A stretch of DNA of 64,000 nucleotides from assembly GCA_020310875.1 (NCBI GenBank), contig CM035439.1:135076753-135140752 (forward strand), given 5' to 3'. The notes below the pieces were generated by a model that was not told where the DNA came from, did no database searches, and saw nothing but the letters and a program-made list of their open reading frames with translations. The DNA comes from Ceratopteris richardii (lineage: Eukaryota > Streptophyta > Polypodiopsida > Polypodiales > Pteridaceae). Both the position numbers and the translations under genes were made by a program. This document shows positions 21,793 through 32,226 of the stretch, piece by piece; positions within the stretch are counted from its first letter, which is position 1; each line of letters begins with the position of its first letter.

Positions 21793-22390
21793 GTCTCTGT
21801 CGTCCCTTGACAGGCTTTACTTCTTGTCTTCAGTTTGTTGTCTGCATGCATCTTTTGGTCAATTTTGCATGTTCATCAGTCTTGCATTACGTTTTAGTGG
21901 TCCTATGATTTGTCCTGGTTGCACACATCGGACCCTACTGTATTGTTTAAGCCTGTTCACTTTCTTTTCCCTACACGCAACCCTTGCTAAGTTTTGCCTG
22001 TTTGTAAAACAGGTGTTCAGTTTTGATGGCCTCTTCTTAATTCTTGTTTTACATCCTCTAGGCCTGATACATTTGTCTTGCCTAATAAGTCAGGTTGCCA
22101 CGCACGCCACCAGTGGAAGGTATGAGGATGTGGTGCTTCAGTCTTCGATCTGGACCTGCTAAAGATCAAGAGGTTGAAGCACCCTTGTGTGGCTGCGTCC
22201 TTTCCTTGGTGTGTGTGCCCCTGCGGGGCTCTGTGCAGAGATGGGTGTTGCACCCCTGCGGGGCTTTTTGCAGAGATATGTCTTCAAATATTACCTTTCT
22301 AGTGAAGCTTCTTTCGTTGTCTTCTTCTTTTCTTCCTTTTACTTGATTCTCCCTCAACATATGGGACACCAGATTTTATACTCAGATTGA
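21793..22390. other. Interior remnant of the third gypsy element, with a 35-bp duplication
   Basis: Starts with sequence like the 3' end of the A interior, then becomes unrecognisable. At 22,211-22,280 a ~35-bp unit is repeated twice; each copy contains the GC palindrome CCCCTGCGGGG followed by CAGAGATG. Overlapping frames on both strands show no family motif, so no gene is called. Confidence 0.45.
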
Positions 22391-24061
22391 TGTAGGATGA
22401 TGGTATGGGACATTGGACCGTGATGAAGATTATCTTTTAGTCTTAGATTAGATCTTGAAGTTAGGTTTGATCCTCAAGGAAATTAAAACTTCAAAGAAGG
22501 AGTTTAATTCAAGAAGGATGAAAATAGTATCTGAAGATACTTCAAGATAACTTCAAGATCAAGGAAATTGAAGATATGAAGTAAGTAACTTCTAAGATCT
22601 TCTTAGAACACTTCAAGCTTAAGTGTTTTCGATCAGAAATATTTGATAAATTTTTGAAAAAAGTTGGACTTCGACTTTGAGTTGATCTTTTCAACCAAGG
22701 ATTTGATTGACTAAGTCAAGCACCAAGTTCCTAGTATAACTTGGTAAACTCACTCTTTTGACTCAAAGAAATGCACAAGAATTAGATTCCCAATAAGGAG
22801 TCAGAAAGACTGAATATGACCTGAACTTGGTCTCAAGTGAAGCATTATTTGAATACAAAACTCATCAATAGAACCTCAATGGATCGACACACTGATGTTG
22901 GTTACCACACTAGTATCTTGTGGTTGGATGATGTTTTTGGATTTGCTTTGAATCTTCTTGAGAATCCATCTTATTTCTCTTAAAAATGGAGAAAATGCCT
23001 CAATACCCTATTGAAATAGATCTTTGAGAAGTTAAAGTCCTGAGTCATCTAGACTTTGAATCATAGCCAGCTTAGGTATCTTCGAAGTTTGAATTGGTTG
23101 TACTGAGTTGCAGTTATTTTCTACTTTCAAATCTTTTGGAATTCGCTCAGATATGGTATCTGATTTCTTTTGCAAAAGACCAAGGTTAGCTGCTTAGAAC
23201 TAGATAACTAATTTAAAACATCCTAGATAGATGTTATGTACAAGAACCTTTTCAATCTTCAAAAGATAATATGTCTAAGTGGACCTATATATTTGAGTTT
23301 GCTTCAAGTTATAGAAGAAATGTTTTTCTAGAGTCGAGTATACTATAGAATAGAGAAGTTAGGAATTGCTCAATAGATTGACAATTCCCAAGAACTTTTA
23401 GCTAAAAACCTAGTCTTTGAGAAAAGTGCCCTAAGTTGGACAAATTTCATTGTGAATTTGTATTGGGCAAGTTATAGTATGGTTGACTCAAAGAAAATGG
23501 TAACTTTCTCTTACAGTTTACATAGGATTTTTAAACTCATTAGGACAAAGTAGTCCTCTAGTCAGGTGAAAAAATCAAGTAGTTGTTGGATCAAAGTAAA
23601 CCATTGTACAAACATCTAAGTTAGATGTTTGAGACAACTAAACTTCAAGTTCTCCAAAATAAATTTAAGTGAATCAAGAGTTCTCAAAGTCTTGCAAGGG
23701 ATAAGAATCCCACCTTCATTACTAAGTCCATGCACCAGTTACACCTAGAAATGGACTAGTAATTTGAATCCACCTACTTCACATGTTTGTGCCTAGATCG
23801 CACATCCAGAAATTGTGAATTGGCCAGGGATGTGTTTAGATCCACCCTTATTAATTTTTCACTAGTTTGTACTTTTTCCAGTTCATCAAAGTGCAAAATG
23901 AGACAGTGTTTTGAATCATTTGGGTAGGGATGCCACCATAGAGATGAGACATGTTCTTCCAGTTTTAGAACATGACCATGTTCTTCCAGTTATAGAACAT
24001 GAGGCTCGGGGGTTGCCTACAGTATGTACATAGCTCTATTTTCGAGGAAGAAAATATTTTC
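22391..24061. other. Non-coding, stem-loop-rich region II
   Basis: Same character as 18.3-20.9 kb. Short stems include 22,607-22,627 (7 bp), 22,722-22,745 (8 bp, ACCAAGTT) and 23,609-23,631 (10 bp, CAAACATCTA with a 3-base loop). At 23,950-24,003 a 27-bp unit is duplicated, each copy being itself a hairpin (ATGTTCT ... AGAACAT). No reading frame of note. Confidence 0.6.
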
Positions 24062-24600
24062 CAAGGGGGGAACAATGTAATAAAGTAAGTCTATGATCCA
24101 CAGGTCTGGTTGGTTCAGACAGATCTGAAATTGGACACCTTTTGGTCATCCGTGTGTATGACCAAAGATCTCGAGTTTAGAATTACTAGGAGGTCATGTG
24201 CTCTTGTGAACAAGTGATCCACTTAGCTTAGTGGTCAAGACTCAAGGATGTGAAGGAGGAGGTCTTGGGCTCAATCCCCATGGGGGACATGGGGAGAGTA
24301 TTTTGCCCAAAGAGATCTAGAGCCTTCTAGAAGCATCCACTTGAGTTAACTCGAGTTAACTGGGACACTTGCTGCACATGCAGTTACATGGCTGACACAT
24401 GGATGGTTAGTATCCACCTACCCAAGAAGGCAGTCCCCTCAACAGAGCTATATATAGAGGCATTTGGTTGGGAGGAGAGTCATCTCTCTAGCATGTGGTG
24501 GTCGTTATAGTCATTCTCTTGAATGAGAAGTGATGGCAATTTGCAAAGATGAGAGGGTCCTAGCAAAAACCTACTCCAAAGCAACCTATCTTTAGATTTC
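24062..24600 (+). repeat. Possible polypurine tract and LTR
   Basis: CCAAGGGGGGAACA at 24,061-24,075 resembles a polypurine tract and is followed by TGTAATAAAGTAAG at 24,076. A TATA box (TATATATA, 24,449-24,456) sits about 375 bases in. This would fit an LTR start and promoter, but the end, partner LTR and target duplication were not found. Confidence 0.3.
24224..24277 (+). repeat. tRNA-like SINE head (RNA polymerase III boxes)
   Basis: An A-box-like TAGCTTAGTGG (24,224-24,234) is followed after 32 bases by a B-box-like GGGCTCAATCC (24,267-24,277). Order and spacing are those of a tRNA-derived SINE. There is no foldable complete tRNA and no A-rich tail or duplication that I can place, so a decayed SINE or chance is possible. 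Confidence 0.4.
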
Positions 24601-25483
24601 CTAGGATTCCAATATATGCAATAATATGTATACAATAACTTGCAGCATTGATCTCAAATTTTTGTTTCTAAAAGCATAACATTCAAAATATGCACTTGTA
24701 GAGAAAACCTTCTATTTGTGGAAGAAATCACTCAAGCAATTATTTTGAGCACATAACTTGCTAAGAATTGACATGAATCCTTTTTTACATATTAAAATAA
24801 AGAATTAAATGAGCTTACAGAAGTTATTTGATGAAATTAGAGTAACTCTATGTTGATCTAAATATATAAGAAGTTATGCGGGTGATCTCGACATTTCAGG
24901 AAGATGATGATGTAGTGACATAATCATCGAGATATGGTCATAGCTCAGTGCGCACAACTCCGATGCCCAAAATATTTTGTAGGAACACTTATAAAGGTGT
25001 TATCTTCATGATACAATTGGTAAACAAGACAATGAGACCATGTACGCAATTCAAAAGCTGAGAAAATATGATTGAGTTTGTGAAGTATACTACAACAATG
25101 AATAGTGATCAAAGTACATGATGAAACTTGATGTAAATGTATTGGAAAATAATGTATATTATATGGAGGTGTTAGAGGAATCCAATGGCTTTGCAATGGA
25201 TAAAATGTACATTCATAATGAGTGAGTAGACTAACCCCTTTTTGCAACTAAGTTACTAGTGTATAAATACACTTTTTTCTATGATTATAATAGATGATTT
25301 TTTAATAGGTTCCACATAAAACTCTCCCTACTTTTAGGACTTTATCTAAATTTGAATTCAAATGAAAGTCATGAGATCTGTCTCTCAGTAGACCCATGAG
25401 ATTCTTTATTAACTTATCCTTTTGCATTTGGATGAATTAACCTGCTATTTCAACCTTAGGAGCAATCAGATAGTGTATACATA
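24601..25483. other. Unassigned AT-rich sequence
   Basis: No coding, repeat or RNA feature recognised before the copia BE LTR. Confidence 0.45.
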
Positions 25484-26199
25484 TGTTAGAAATATACAAG
25501 CTCAAATGTGTGTGAACCAAAGCTTAACTCAAGTGCCACATCCGTAAAGTCTACAACCACTTTTCCATGACTTTTTTAGCTCAAGATTCTATCTACCTTG
25601 ATTAAGAAAACTGGAGTATTTTGGAGGCATGATTTGAATTCAAATTCTACACCAACTTTTAGAGCATTATATAAGCAATAGCTTGGAAGAAAGTCATGGC
25701 TTCCTCAAGCTTCATTTGTGCACTTTTAGGCTCTCATTCGGAGTTTATACTCCAAGTATAAGCTAGCCCATTGCTTGTTGAAGTTTTCACATGATAGCTC
25801 ATCTTAAAGCTCTTGTTGCAAGCTTTCTTTTTAATGTAATATTAGTACCAACTGTTCCTTATCCTATTGTATATTGAGTTTGAAATCTCGCTGGTCGATG
25901 CCTACATATTCCCCAACATATCTGTGTGAAGAGGTACACATAGGTGATAGCTATCTGTTTGGGTAGATTGTGGTCTATCTTGTACAAGGAGGTTGACATA
26001 GGTCACATTCTCAGAATTGAGTGATATATGGCTTGTTGGAAAGCTCAGAGAGTCTATTTGTATTGTACAACATTTCATAAGTTCAGTCCTCACGTCCAAA
26101 GAGCCATTCTATTTGTGGTGGACTATGGTAGTGAACTATTTGGTCCTAGGAAGGGCCTATCATTCTTTTGCTACAACTAGGAGTGGATATACTCCATCA
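25484..26199 (+). repeat. Copia BE 5' LTR
   Basis: Starts TGTTAGAAATAT and ends ...CTCCATCA just before an exact tRNA-iMet primer-binding site. Length is about 716 bp. The right end is well fixed by the primer-binding site; the left end is chosen by its TGTTAGA start. The 3' partner LTR is not in the window because of the inversion described below. Confidence 0.65.
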
Positions 26200-26200
26200 A

Positions 26201-26212
26201 TGGTATCAGAGC
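26201..26212 (+). other. Copia BE primer-binding site (tRNA-iMet)
   Basis: Exact TGGTATCAGAGC one base after the LTR end, followed about 220 bases later by copia gag. Confidence 0.85.
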
Positions 26213-26247
26213 TCATTAGTGAGCATTGAAGACATGAAGAGGAGGCC

Positions 26248-26559
26248 TTGAAGTCGCTTGAGAGCCAAGGATTGAAGCAAAGACCAGCAAAATTTGAAGA
26301 AGGATTTGAAGCAAGGGGGAACTTCTATCATCATCAAAAGTTTACGACAAGTGGAGACTCTTGTGGGAAGGTAACATATCATTATTTCTCACATCTATCA
26401 CAAGCAATTACCAACCTTGGAAGTTTAGAATCTCTAACTTCCTCATGGGAAAGGGTCTTTGGGGGTTGGTTAGTGGTACTGAGGTGAAGCCATACATAGA
26501 TCCACATACAGCTACTGAGAATCAAAGGAGAGCCATTAGAGAGTGGGAAGAAAGGCATA
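26248..26559 (+). pseudogene. gag: Copia BE gag, N-terminal part (cut by gypsy A)
   Basis: UBN2-type gag start: NYQPWKFRISNFLMGKGLWGLVSG (from ~26,410) then IDPHTATENQRRAIREWEERH. The first ~110 bases after the start lie in another frame. The frame is cut exactly at 26,559 by gypsy A, and the same frame and protein continue at 46,205 (RRVIFILSQHISNSMI ...). The preserved frame over a 19.6-kb insertion with a 5-bp duplication shows that gypsy A landed in an existing copia gene. Confidence 0.88.
26555..26559. repeat. Target-site duplication GCATA of gypsy A, left copy
   Basis: GCATA precedes the TG of the LTR at 26,560 and is repeated at 46,200-46,204 directly after the CA end of the other LTR. 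Confidence 0.93.
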
Positions 26560-27195
26560 TGTTGCTCTAGCACAATGGTGAGAACCACGCTAAGAAGCTC
26601 CACCTCCTTAATGTCAATCCACGGAAGAGATAGGAGTGATATGAAGATCGTGAATGTGAGATGAAGTGAGAGTGAAGGTGAGAAGCATAGAAATGCACAC
26701 ACACATACACACACACTACGAAGAGACAAGCAAGACACAATGGAAGGTGAGAAATCAACTCTATTGCTCAAGAACGCTCTTACAAGATCAAATTAGCTCT
26801 AAGCTCACACTAACTAACAAGCTAACCTCAAAAATGAGCTCTCTAGCTCTTTAGACTAGTTTTGATCGGTTACACATCTAGTGACCGGCATAGTTAAAAA
26901 ATAGGTCCTATGCACTATTTGAAAGGGTAAACGGTGTCTAAAAATAACCAAAATTGGTGTGCTCATTCTACCTAAGCTCTTAAAGCTTGAGGACTCCTCG
27001 GCTTGCACAAAATGGAGCTATAAATTACAAAAAGGGTTTTTCTATATTACATATGTTACAAAAGTGATGAAAATCACTGTTGGAGGTTTTGAAGAATATT
27101 TATAAAACAGAAATCTTTGAAAAATTGATTCGAATGACTCCTTGCTCTATCTTTACATGCTTCCGCGTCTTCTATGCCTCTGGCTACTACCAACA
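26560..27195 (-). repeat. Gypsy A 3' LTR (636 bp)
   Basis: On the minus strand TGTTGGTAGT ... AGAGCAACA. It matches the 5' LTR at 43,884-46,199 after removal of the 1,679-bp insertion there. Compared with that copy it has lost about 11 bases including the TATA box (around 26,850), so its own promoter is probably dead. Confidence 0.93.
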
Positions 27196-30100
27196 CCCCC
27201 CTCCCTCTCGCTTCTGTCGTCCTCGACAGAACCTTGTTGTGCGGACTGTCGGATGTAGTTCTGTAGTAGTTCTTGAGCGAGGGTGTGTTCTGATATTCGA
27301 ATGCCTCGGGCCAAATCTGCCTCGAGTTTCTCCCAATCAATTGGTTGTGGTTCATCGGGTGGTGGGAGTCGATAATGTGTGGAATAAGCCATCTGTTCAC
27401 AGGTGAATAATTGAAGCAAATGTGTGGGCCTACTGATGAACACTTCTGAATGGTATTCCCAAAAATCGGTTGTGAACATTTCTTTGAAGGTTTGCTTGTA
27501 GCACGCCGGTAGATATTTGATTCTGCAATGCCAGGCATAACACACCCGTAGCGATGGCGTTGTACTCATATCATATGCAAGATCTAGATTGCCATGCTCG
27601 AAGCCCGGGGTGTTTACATGTGGTGCCTTGACGCGTCTGAAGACTTTAAAAACCATCTGCATCATGTCAAATATCTTGACAGTCATATGCGCTGCTATAT
27701 CGTCCATATGTTTCAAGTGAGGGAGCCAGTGACGAATCGTTGCCATCATGTATCCGATTGTAGGTGGTCTTGTGGGTGGCCTGAAGTATGGGTAGTTTAA
27801 CCAGTCCTGGCATTGCTTGTTGTTCTGTATTTTAATCGCAAATGCCTTCTAGGAACGACGACGTGGCACTGGTCCCCAACATGGGTTATACTTTAAGTGT
27901 AAAGGTGCCTTAACCCAAGTACTCATCATTTTAGGATACGCTTGTAATAAATCCTTGCGCCACTCTGGTTGATAGATTTCTCCTTGTTGTGCACCTAATG
28001 GCAAATCTTCCGGCTCAAATTGAGTTGCATGGGAGGGCTTTTTGTCTGTTTCTTTCTCTATGTCTAACTGATATTCTGCCATTAACATGAAATTAGGTTT
28101 ATACTGTAGCTCATGCCCAGAGATGTATCCGCGAGGGGCCAAGTGAGCAAAGTAGGGCGACTGTAAAATTCTTTCCTCAATCATTACCATTGCGTGCAAC
28201 TGCGCCTCTACTCGTGCTGAGTGGGTTGTTCCAAGCTCTTCAATTGTCTTCATCCATGCGGGAGTAGGAAGTTCGTAAGTTGTCTCGCCTTCGCCTGTGA
28301 TGCGTCCGCCTGGGATGGGTTGGGGTTCATACGCTTCTTCAAAAGTTTCCTCCACCAGAATAGTCACTGTTTCTTCCTCTGCTGGTAGGTCTGGTGGGGA
28401 GTCTGGTCTGGGTGGTGCTTCATATACTTCTATCCGTGATTGAAGAGTAGATACCTGGGCCCGTAATGCGTTGAGTTCCTCTAGGATGTCAAGAGATGGG
28501 TCCGCAGGAGTCGGTAGTTCTTGTTGTGCAGGTGCTCGTAACTGGAGTAACTTATGATCTTCTTTGAGCTTCTGTAACTCCTCGTTCATATTGTCGTAGT
28601 CATCCAGCAGTCTAACATGATCTTCTAACAACATTTTCATTGATTCTGAGGGCATGGCTTTAAAGCGACTAGGGCTTAATGGTTGGTCAGGTTGATCAAG
28701 GGCAGCTTCTAAATTTTCTCTGTTCTGCTCTTGTAAGCGCTGGTTTTCTTCTTTTGCCGCTGCCAAGTGTCTTCTGAGTAAGCCCATGTTCCGTGTAAGC
28801 ATCGCATTGCAAATTGTTTGGGCCCTTAACAAATTATCAAGATCAGCAATGGCTTCTTTGGTTTTCTCTTCACTTTCTAGTTCTAGTTTATGATATGCCT
28901 CACGTAGCTCTTGGTAGCGGGTGTTCAATGAGGTATTCTCGATCGACAATGACTTAAGCTGTGACTATAAGTCATTGGTTGTCCTTTGCAGTATCTAATA
29001 ATTATTTCCAAGAGATGTGAACTCATCTCTTACTTGAGTCATGCATGTGAAAATTTGTCGGAATGCAGTATCTACAATGGGTGATAATATTAACGATGTG
29101 CTAAGCAAAGATGCAGTAGGTGTAGATGCAAAAGGAATGGGGAATGGGGGTGGGAAAGTGGATGCTGTGGTGATTGTGGAAAATTGTGGTGTGCCTATGT
29201 ATGGTTGTGCCATGAATGAAGTGAGTGGTGGTGCGGTGGGTGGTGAGATATCCATGTTATTGGACATGGTATCAAGTGCGGTAAAAGTGAATAGTGGTGT
29301 GATCGTGGGTAAGTGTGTGGGTGTAAATACAGGATTTACAAAGGTTGAAGAGTAATTTACAGAGGGGTTGTCTTAGACGGCTTGGTGGAAAGTGGAAAGA
29401 GGAGTTACGGTGGGTCAGGGAGGTGAGACTGGGGAGAAGGTTAATGGAGGTGGGAATGGGAAAAGGGGTCTTGGAGGTGTGGGGAAGGACGGGAGGGATG
29501 GAGGGAAAATTGGATTGGATAGAAAGGTGGATGTGCTAGGGGGTAGACTAGGTTGAGTGGGTGCAGGAATGGTGGGATGAATGGGAGTAAGGACGACTTC
29601 TGTTACTCCGCCGGAGAAGGAGGATGTTGTTCTGGGAGAAAGAGGGTGTATGGGGGAGACTGGATGGATGGGAGGTGGAGGAGAGGTTGGGGTGGGTGGT
29701 ATGTACAACAATAGTACGGGGTGGGGAGTCAATGATAATGGTGTCTTCTACCAATGAGCTTCAAGGACGAGACGTGCTTCTCGTGCCTGATCTGAAGATT
29801 GACTGTCGGTGGGTACCCGAATGTATTCCCCAGGTTTGGTTAGTAAACGGACTCTGCGAGGGTCATACTGCGGTAACGGTTTCCTCTGCAAATATCGTAA
29901 GGCATCTATGGATCCCACTGATTTGACACGTTCTCGGAAGCCTCTGATGTATACTTCTTCGAATCTGCCTGAGACAAGTTCCTGTTCTATAAGTGCTTGG
30001 CTCTGTTCCTCAGTTAGTTTTTTGCGCGCCCAAACTTTCTCCATGGTACGATACAATTTTTTGATGGCTAGCGTATAAGCTGCTGCTTCAAATGTTTCTT

Positions 30101-31640
30101 CTTCGTGTGTGCTCGTGTCACCTTGGGTGTCAGTTTGTTGTCCTTGTTCGTCTGTTTGCACATGTTCTTGGGATTCGTGAGTGCCCTGGCTGGCTTTGTC
30201 ATCGCTTTCATCTTCATCGGTTTCTGTTCTTTCTTCCTCGGAACTAGACACTACTTGTCCTTGTGGTTGATCTCGCGGTGTGGTAGGAAAGCTGGGCCTT
30301 TCATATTCCTAAGAGAAGATCTGGCCTTCTGAAAACTGAAATTCATTGGAGAAAGCATCCTGCATTTCAAAATCAAAGGTTGTGTCCAGTAGCTCTGCTT
30401 CCATGTGTGGTATCGGAAAAGAAAAATCTTCCGCACCAATAGTGGTGGGAACTTCTGCTGTAGTGGTGGTCGGCTCCTGAGTTGATGTTGGTTGTGAGGT
30501 AACTGCACTGGTAGTGCCTTCCGTTACAACTGGTCTAGATAATTGTATGCAAATAGGTTGTACCGTTGGAGTGGCTTCTGTCGAAGACTGCTCTGGAGAG
30601 GGTTATGGTGAGGGTGATTCTGGCACCTGAAGGCAGGGGATAGTTCCTCTCATTTGCTTTCCTGCTCTTCCTTTGCTAGGCTTCCTAGCTTTCTTCGTTG
30701 TTCCTTTAAATGCTTTCAGCTCCTCACTTGTCATTGCACGCTCGATAGGCAAGTCATATGCTAAGCACATATATACAATTCTAGTCAGCGTGCAACATCC
30801 ATTGATTACCTTCTTTCGTTCCCATCTATGTTGGGCTAAGTAGAGCTGATCAATTATCTAGCTAGCCAGATCAACTCTCTGGGGTCCAATACATGCTAAA
30901 TATAAGCCAAACCATATGCGCTTGTGAGGCATTGTGAATCTGTCCTGAGCGGGGAAAGCAAAATGCTGCATGCATATCCTTAATGGTTTCGATAGCTCAG
31001 GTGTGATTGTTGAAATATCTTCCTTAGTAACATCTCCACGTTTCATTGGCTCTGGAACCAGCCTTTCTCATTCTGTTGGAGTGTGTGTACCATGGATCTT
31101 GATTGTAGCTCAAATCAAATCTTAAGAAAGATAAAATCTTTTATATGGTGGATCGTTCACTAAGGATGGCAAAATGAAGGTGCCTTGCAAATCTTTGTTC
31201 TCCGAAGCCGTAAATGTTGTTACTAAATAGTAACATCTATAGAAGTCAGGTTAGGTAAAGGGTCGCCGAAATACTCTGTAAACCTTGCTCTTGCCCAAAC
31301 ATGCGTTAGGTCTTCTGTGTTCTGCAGTCCTTCGAACTCTCTGGAGAAGAACTGATATTTGCCCTAGGTACAGTCATCAAAAGTCAAATTAGCCTCAAAT
31401 ATAAAATCAGCATCTGCCAATGGTCATGCTAGCCCTTGAAACCAGTGAGAATTGCGATGAATCTTCTCAGTATACCCTCTAGGAGGATCGTCAATAGGCA
31501 TGGGTCTTGGGAAACCTTGAAATTTTGGCGGTTGAACCGAGTAATTCACCAATAGTAGCCTTGGGTACACTGGGTTCAGCTTCTGATGGCCCTTCTACCT
31601 GCATGATGTATGATGCGAGTGCGTAGTGGATCTGCTACAA
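27153..31640 (-). pseudogene. ORF3: large accessory reading frame of gypsy A, unknown function
   Basis: A sense-strand frame of about 1,490 codons between pol and the 3' LTR, ending a few codons inside the LTR. From ~31,250 down to 27,153 all segments are in one frame, broken by about ten stops; one frameshift near 31,250 separates the N-terminal ~120 codons. Order: a folded-looking N-terminal part (WARARFTEYFGDPLP; FAFPAQDRFTMPHKRIWFGL; MTSEELKAFKG), a Ser/Thr/Pro linker, an acidic Glu/Asp block (~30,250-30,080), a proline-rich block (~29,740-29,000), a coiled coil (~28,949-28,430; LREAYHKLELESEEKTKEA), and a C-terminal domain rich in Trp, Tyr and His (~28,300-27,160). I see no signal peptide, membrane segment or env fusion motif. 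I do not recognise the family; a structural or regulatory accessory protein is inference. Confidence 0.8.
27196..27209 (-). other. Gypsy A polypurine tract
   Basis: The minus strand reads GAGAGGGAGGGGGG immediately before TGTTGG of the 3' LTR. Confidence 0.88.
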
Positions 31641-31881
31641 AAGATTAACACATTAGTATGGAAATTAATCATGATCCCATGAAAGTGAGACCGTAATCCC
31701 TTTCCATAACCGATGTGTAACCTGTGTAGCCGAGTGTTGTGATGTGGTTTATGGAATGATTTCTTGCAAACTAATGCAGGTCTCTAGACACCTACATGCT
31801 TCAAATGATGCATACATTTCTTGATGAGGTGTTATTATAGGTGATGTGGGGTTATAGTGTGTGGATTTATACAAGGTTCAG
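31641..31881. other. Spacer between pol tail and ORF3 of gypsy A
   Basis: About 240 bases without a recognisable frame. It separates the end of the WVPK tail from the start of ORF3, so ORF3 would need its own translation signal or a spliced message. Confidence 0.4.
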
Positions 31882-32226
31882 TCATGAATGAGTTATTACA
31901 AGGTCGTAGATTAGTGGGGTGGGAGTTATGTTAGATAAGGGGTTAGGAGAAGATTTCTGGATACGTTTTGGTATCCACTTCCTAAGAGTTCGTGAGCGGG
32001 TGATAGGTTTCTGCTGAGGGACAAAAGTTGAGATCGGATTTGGTGGTATTGGGGGTCGAAGAGATTTCTGAGGGTTATATATTACATGGCTTGAGGGTTG
32101 AGCTATAATATACTGTTTGGGTACCCAAATCTGCGTGGGTGTGGGTTGATTCATTAGGTACTTTTTGGTGATCCAAATCTATCAAATATTCGTACTCGTA
32201 GAAGAAGGTCGAAAAGATGTTGGATA
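31882..32226 (-). pseudogene. pol: C-terminal tail of gypsy A pol with WVPK/WIPK motifs
   Basis: Same frame as the integrase-protease gene, after a TAA at 32,227-32,229 and two further stops. It contains IWVPK and KWIPK within a proline/serine-rich, basic tail. The matching tail of element D (57,254-56,751) has the same short motif several times, so this is a real feature of the family and not chance. Motif function unknown. Confidence 0.65.

Noticed and set aside
22017..22390. Overlapping small frames around the CCCCTGCGGGG duplications
   Set aside because: Open in both strands, no motif, and they span a tandem duplication.
24224..24277. Functional tRNA gene
   Set aside because: Only box-like motifs are present; no complete cloverleaf or acceptor stem could be drawn.
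29041..29755. Plus-strand Gly/Val/Glu-rich frames opposite the proline-rich ORF3 part
   Set aside because: Complement of a proline-rich coding stretch; the minus strand is in phase with the rest of ORF3.
27153..31640. Env-like protein as in Athila or SIRE elements
   Set aside because: No signal peptide, no hydrophobic membrane segment and no fusion-peptide-like stretch in any part of the frame.
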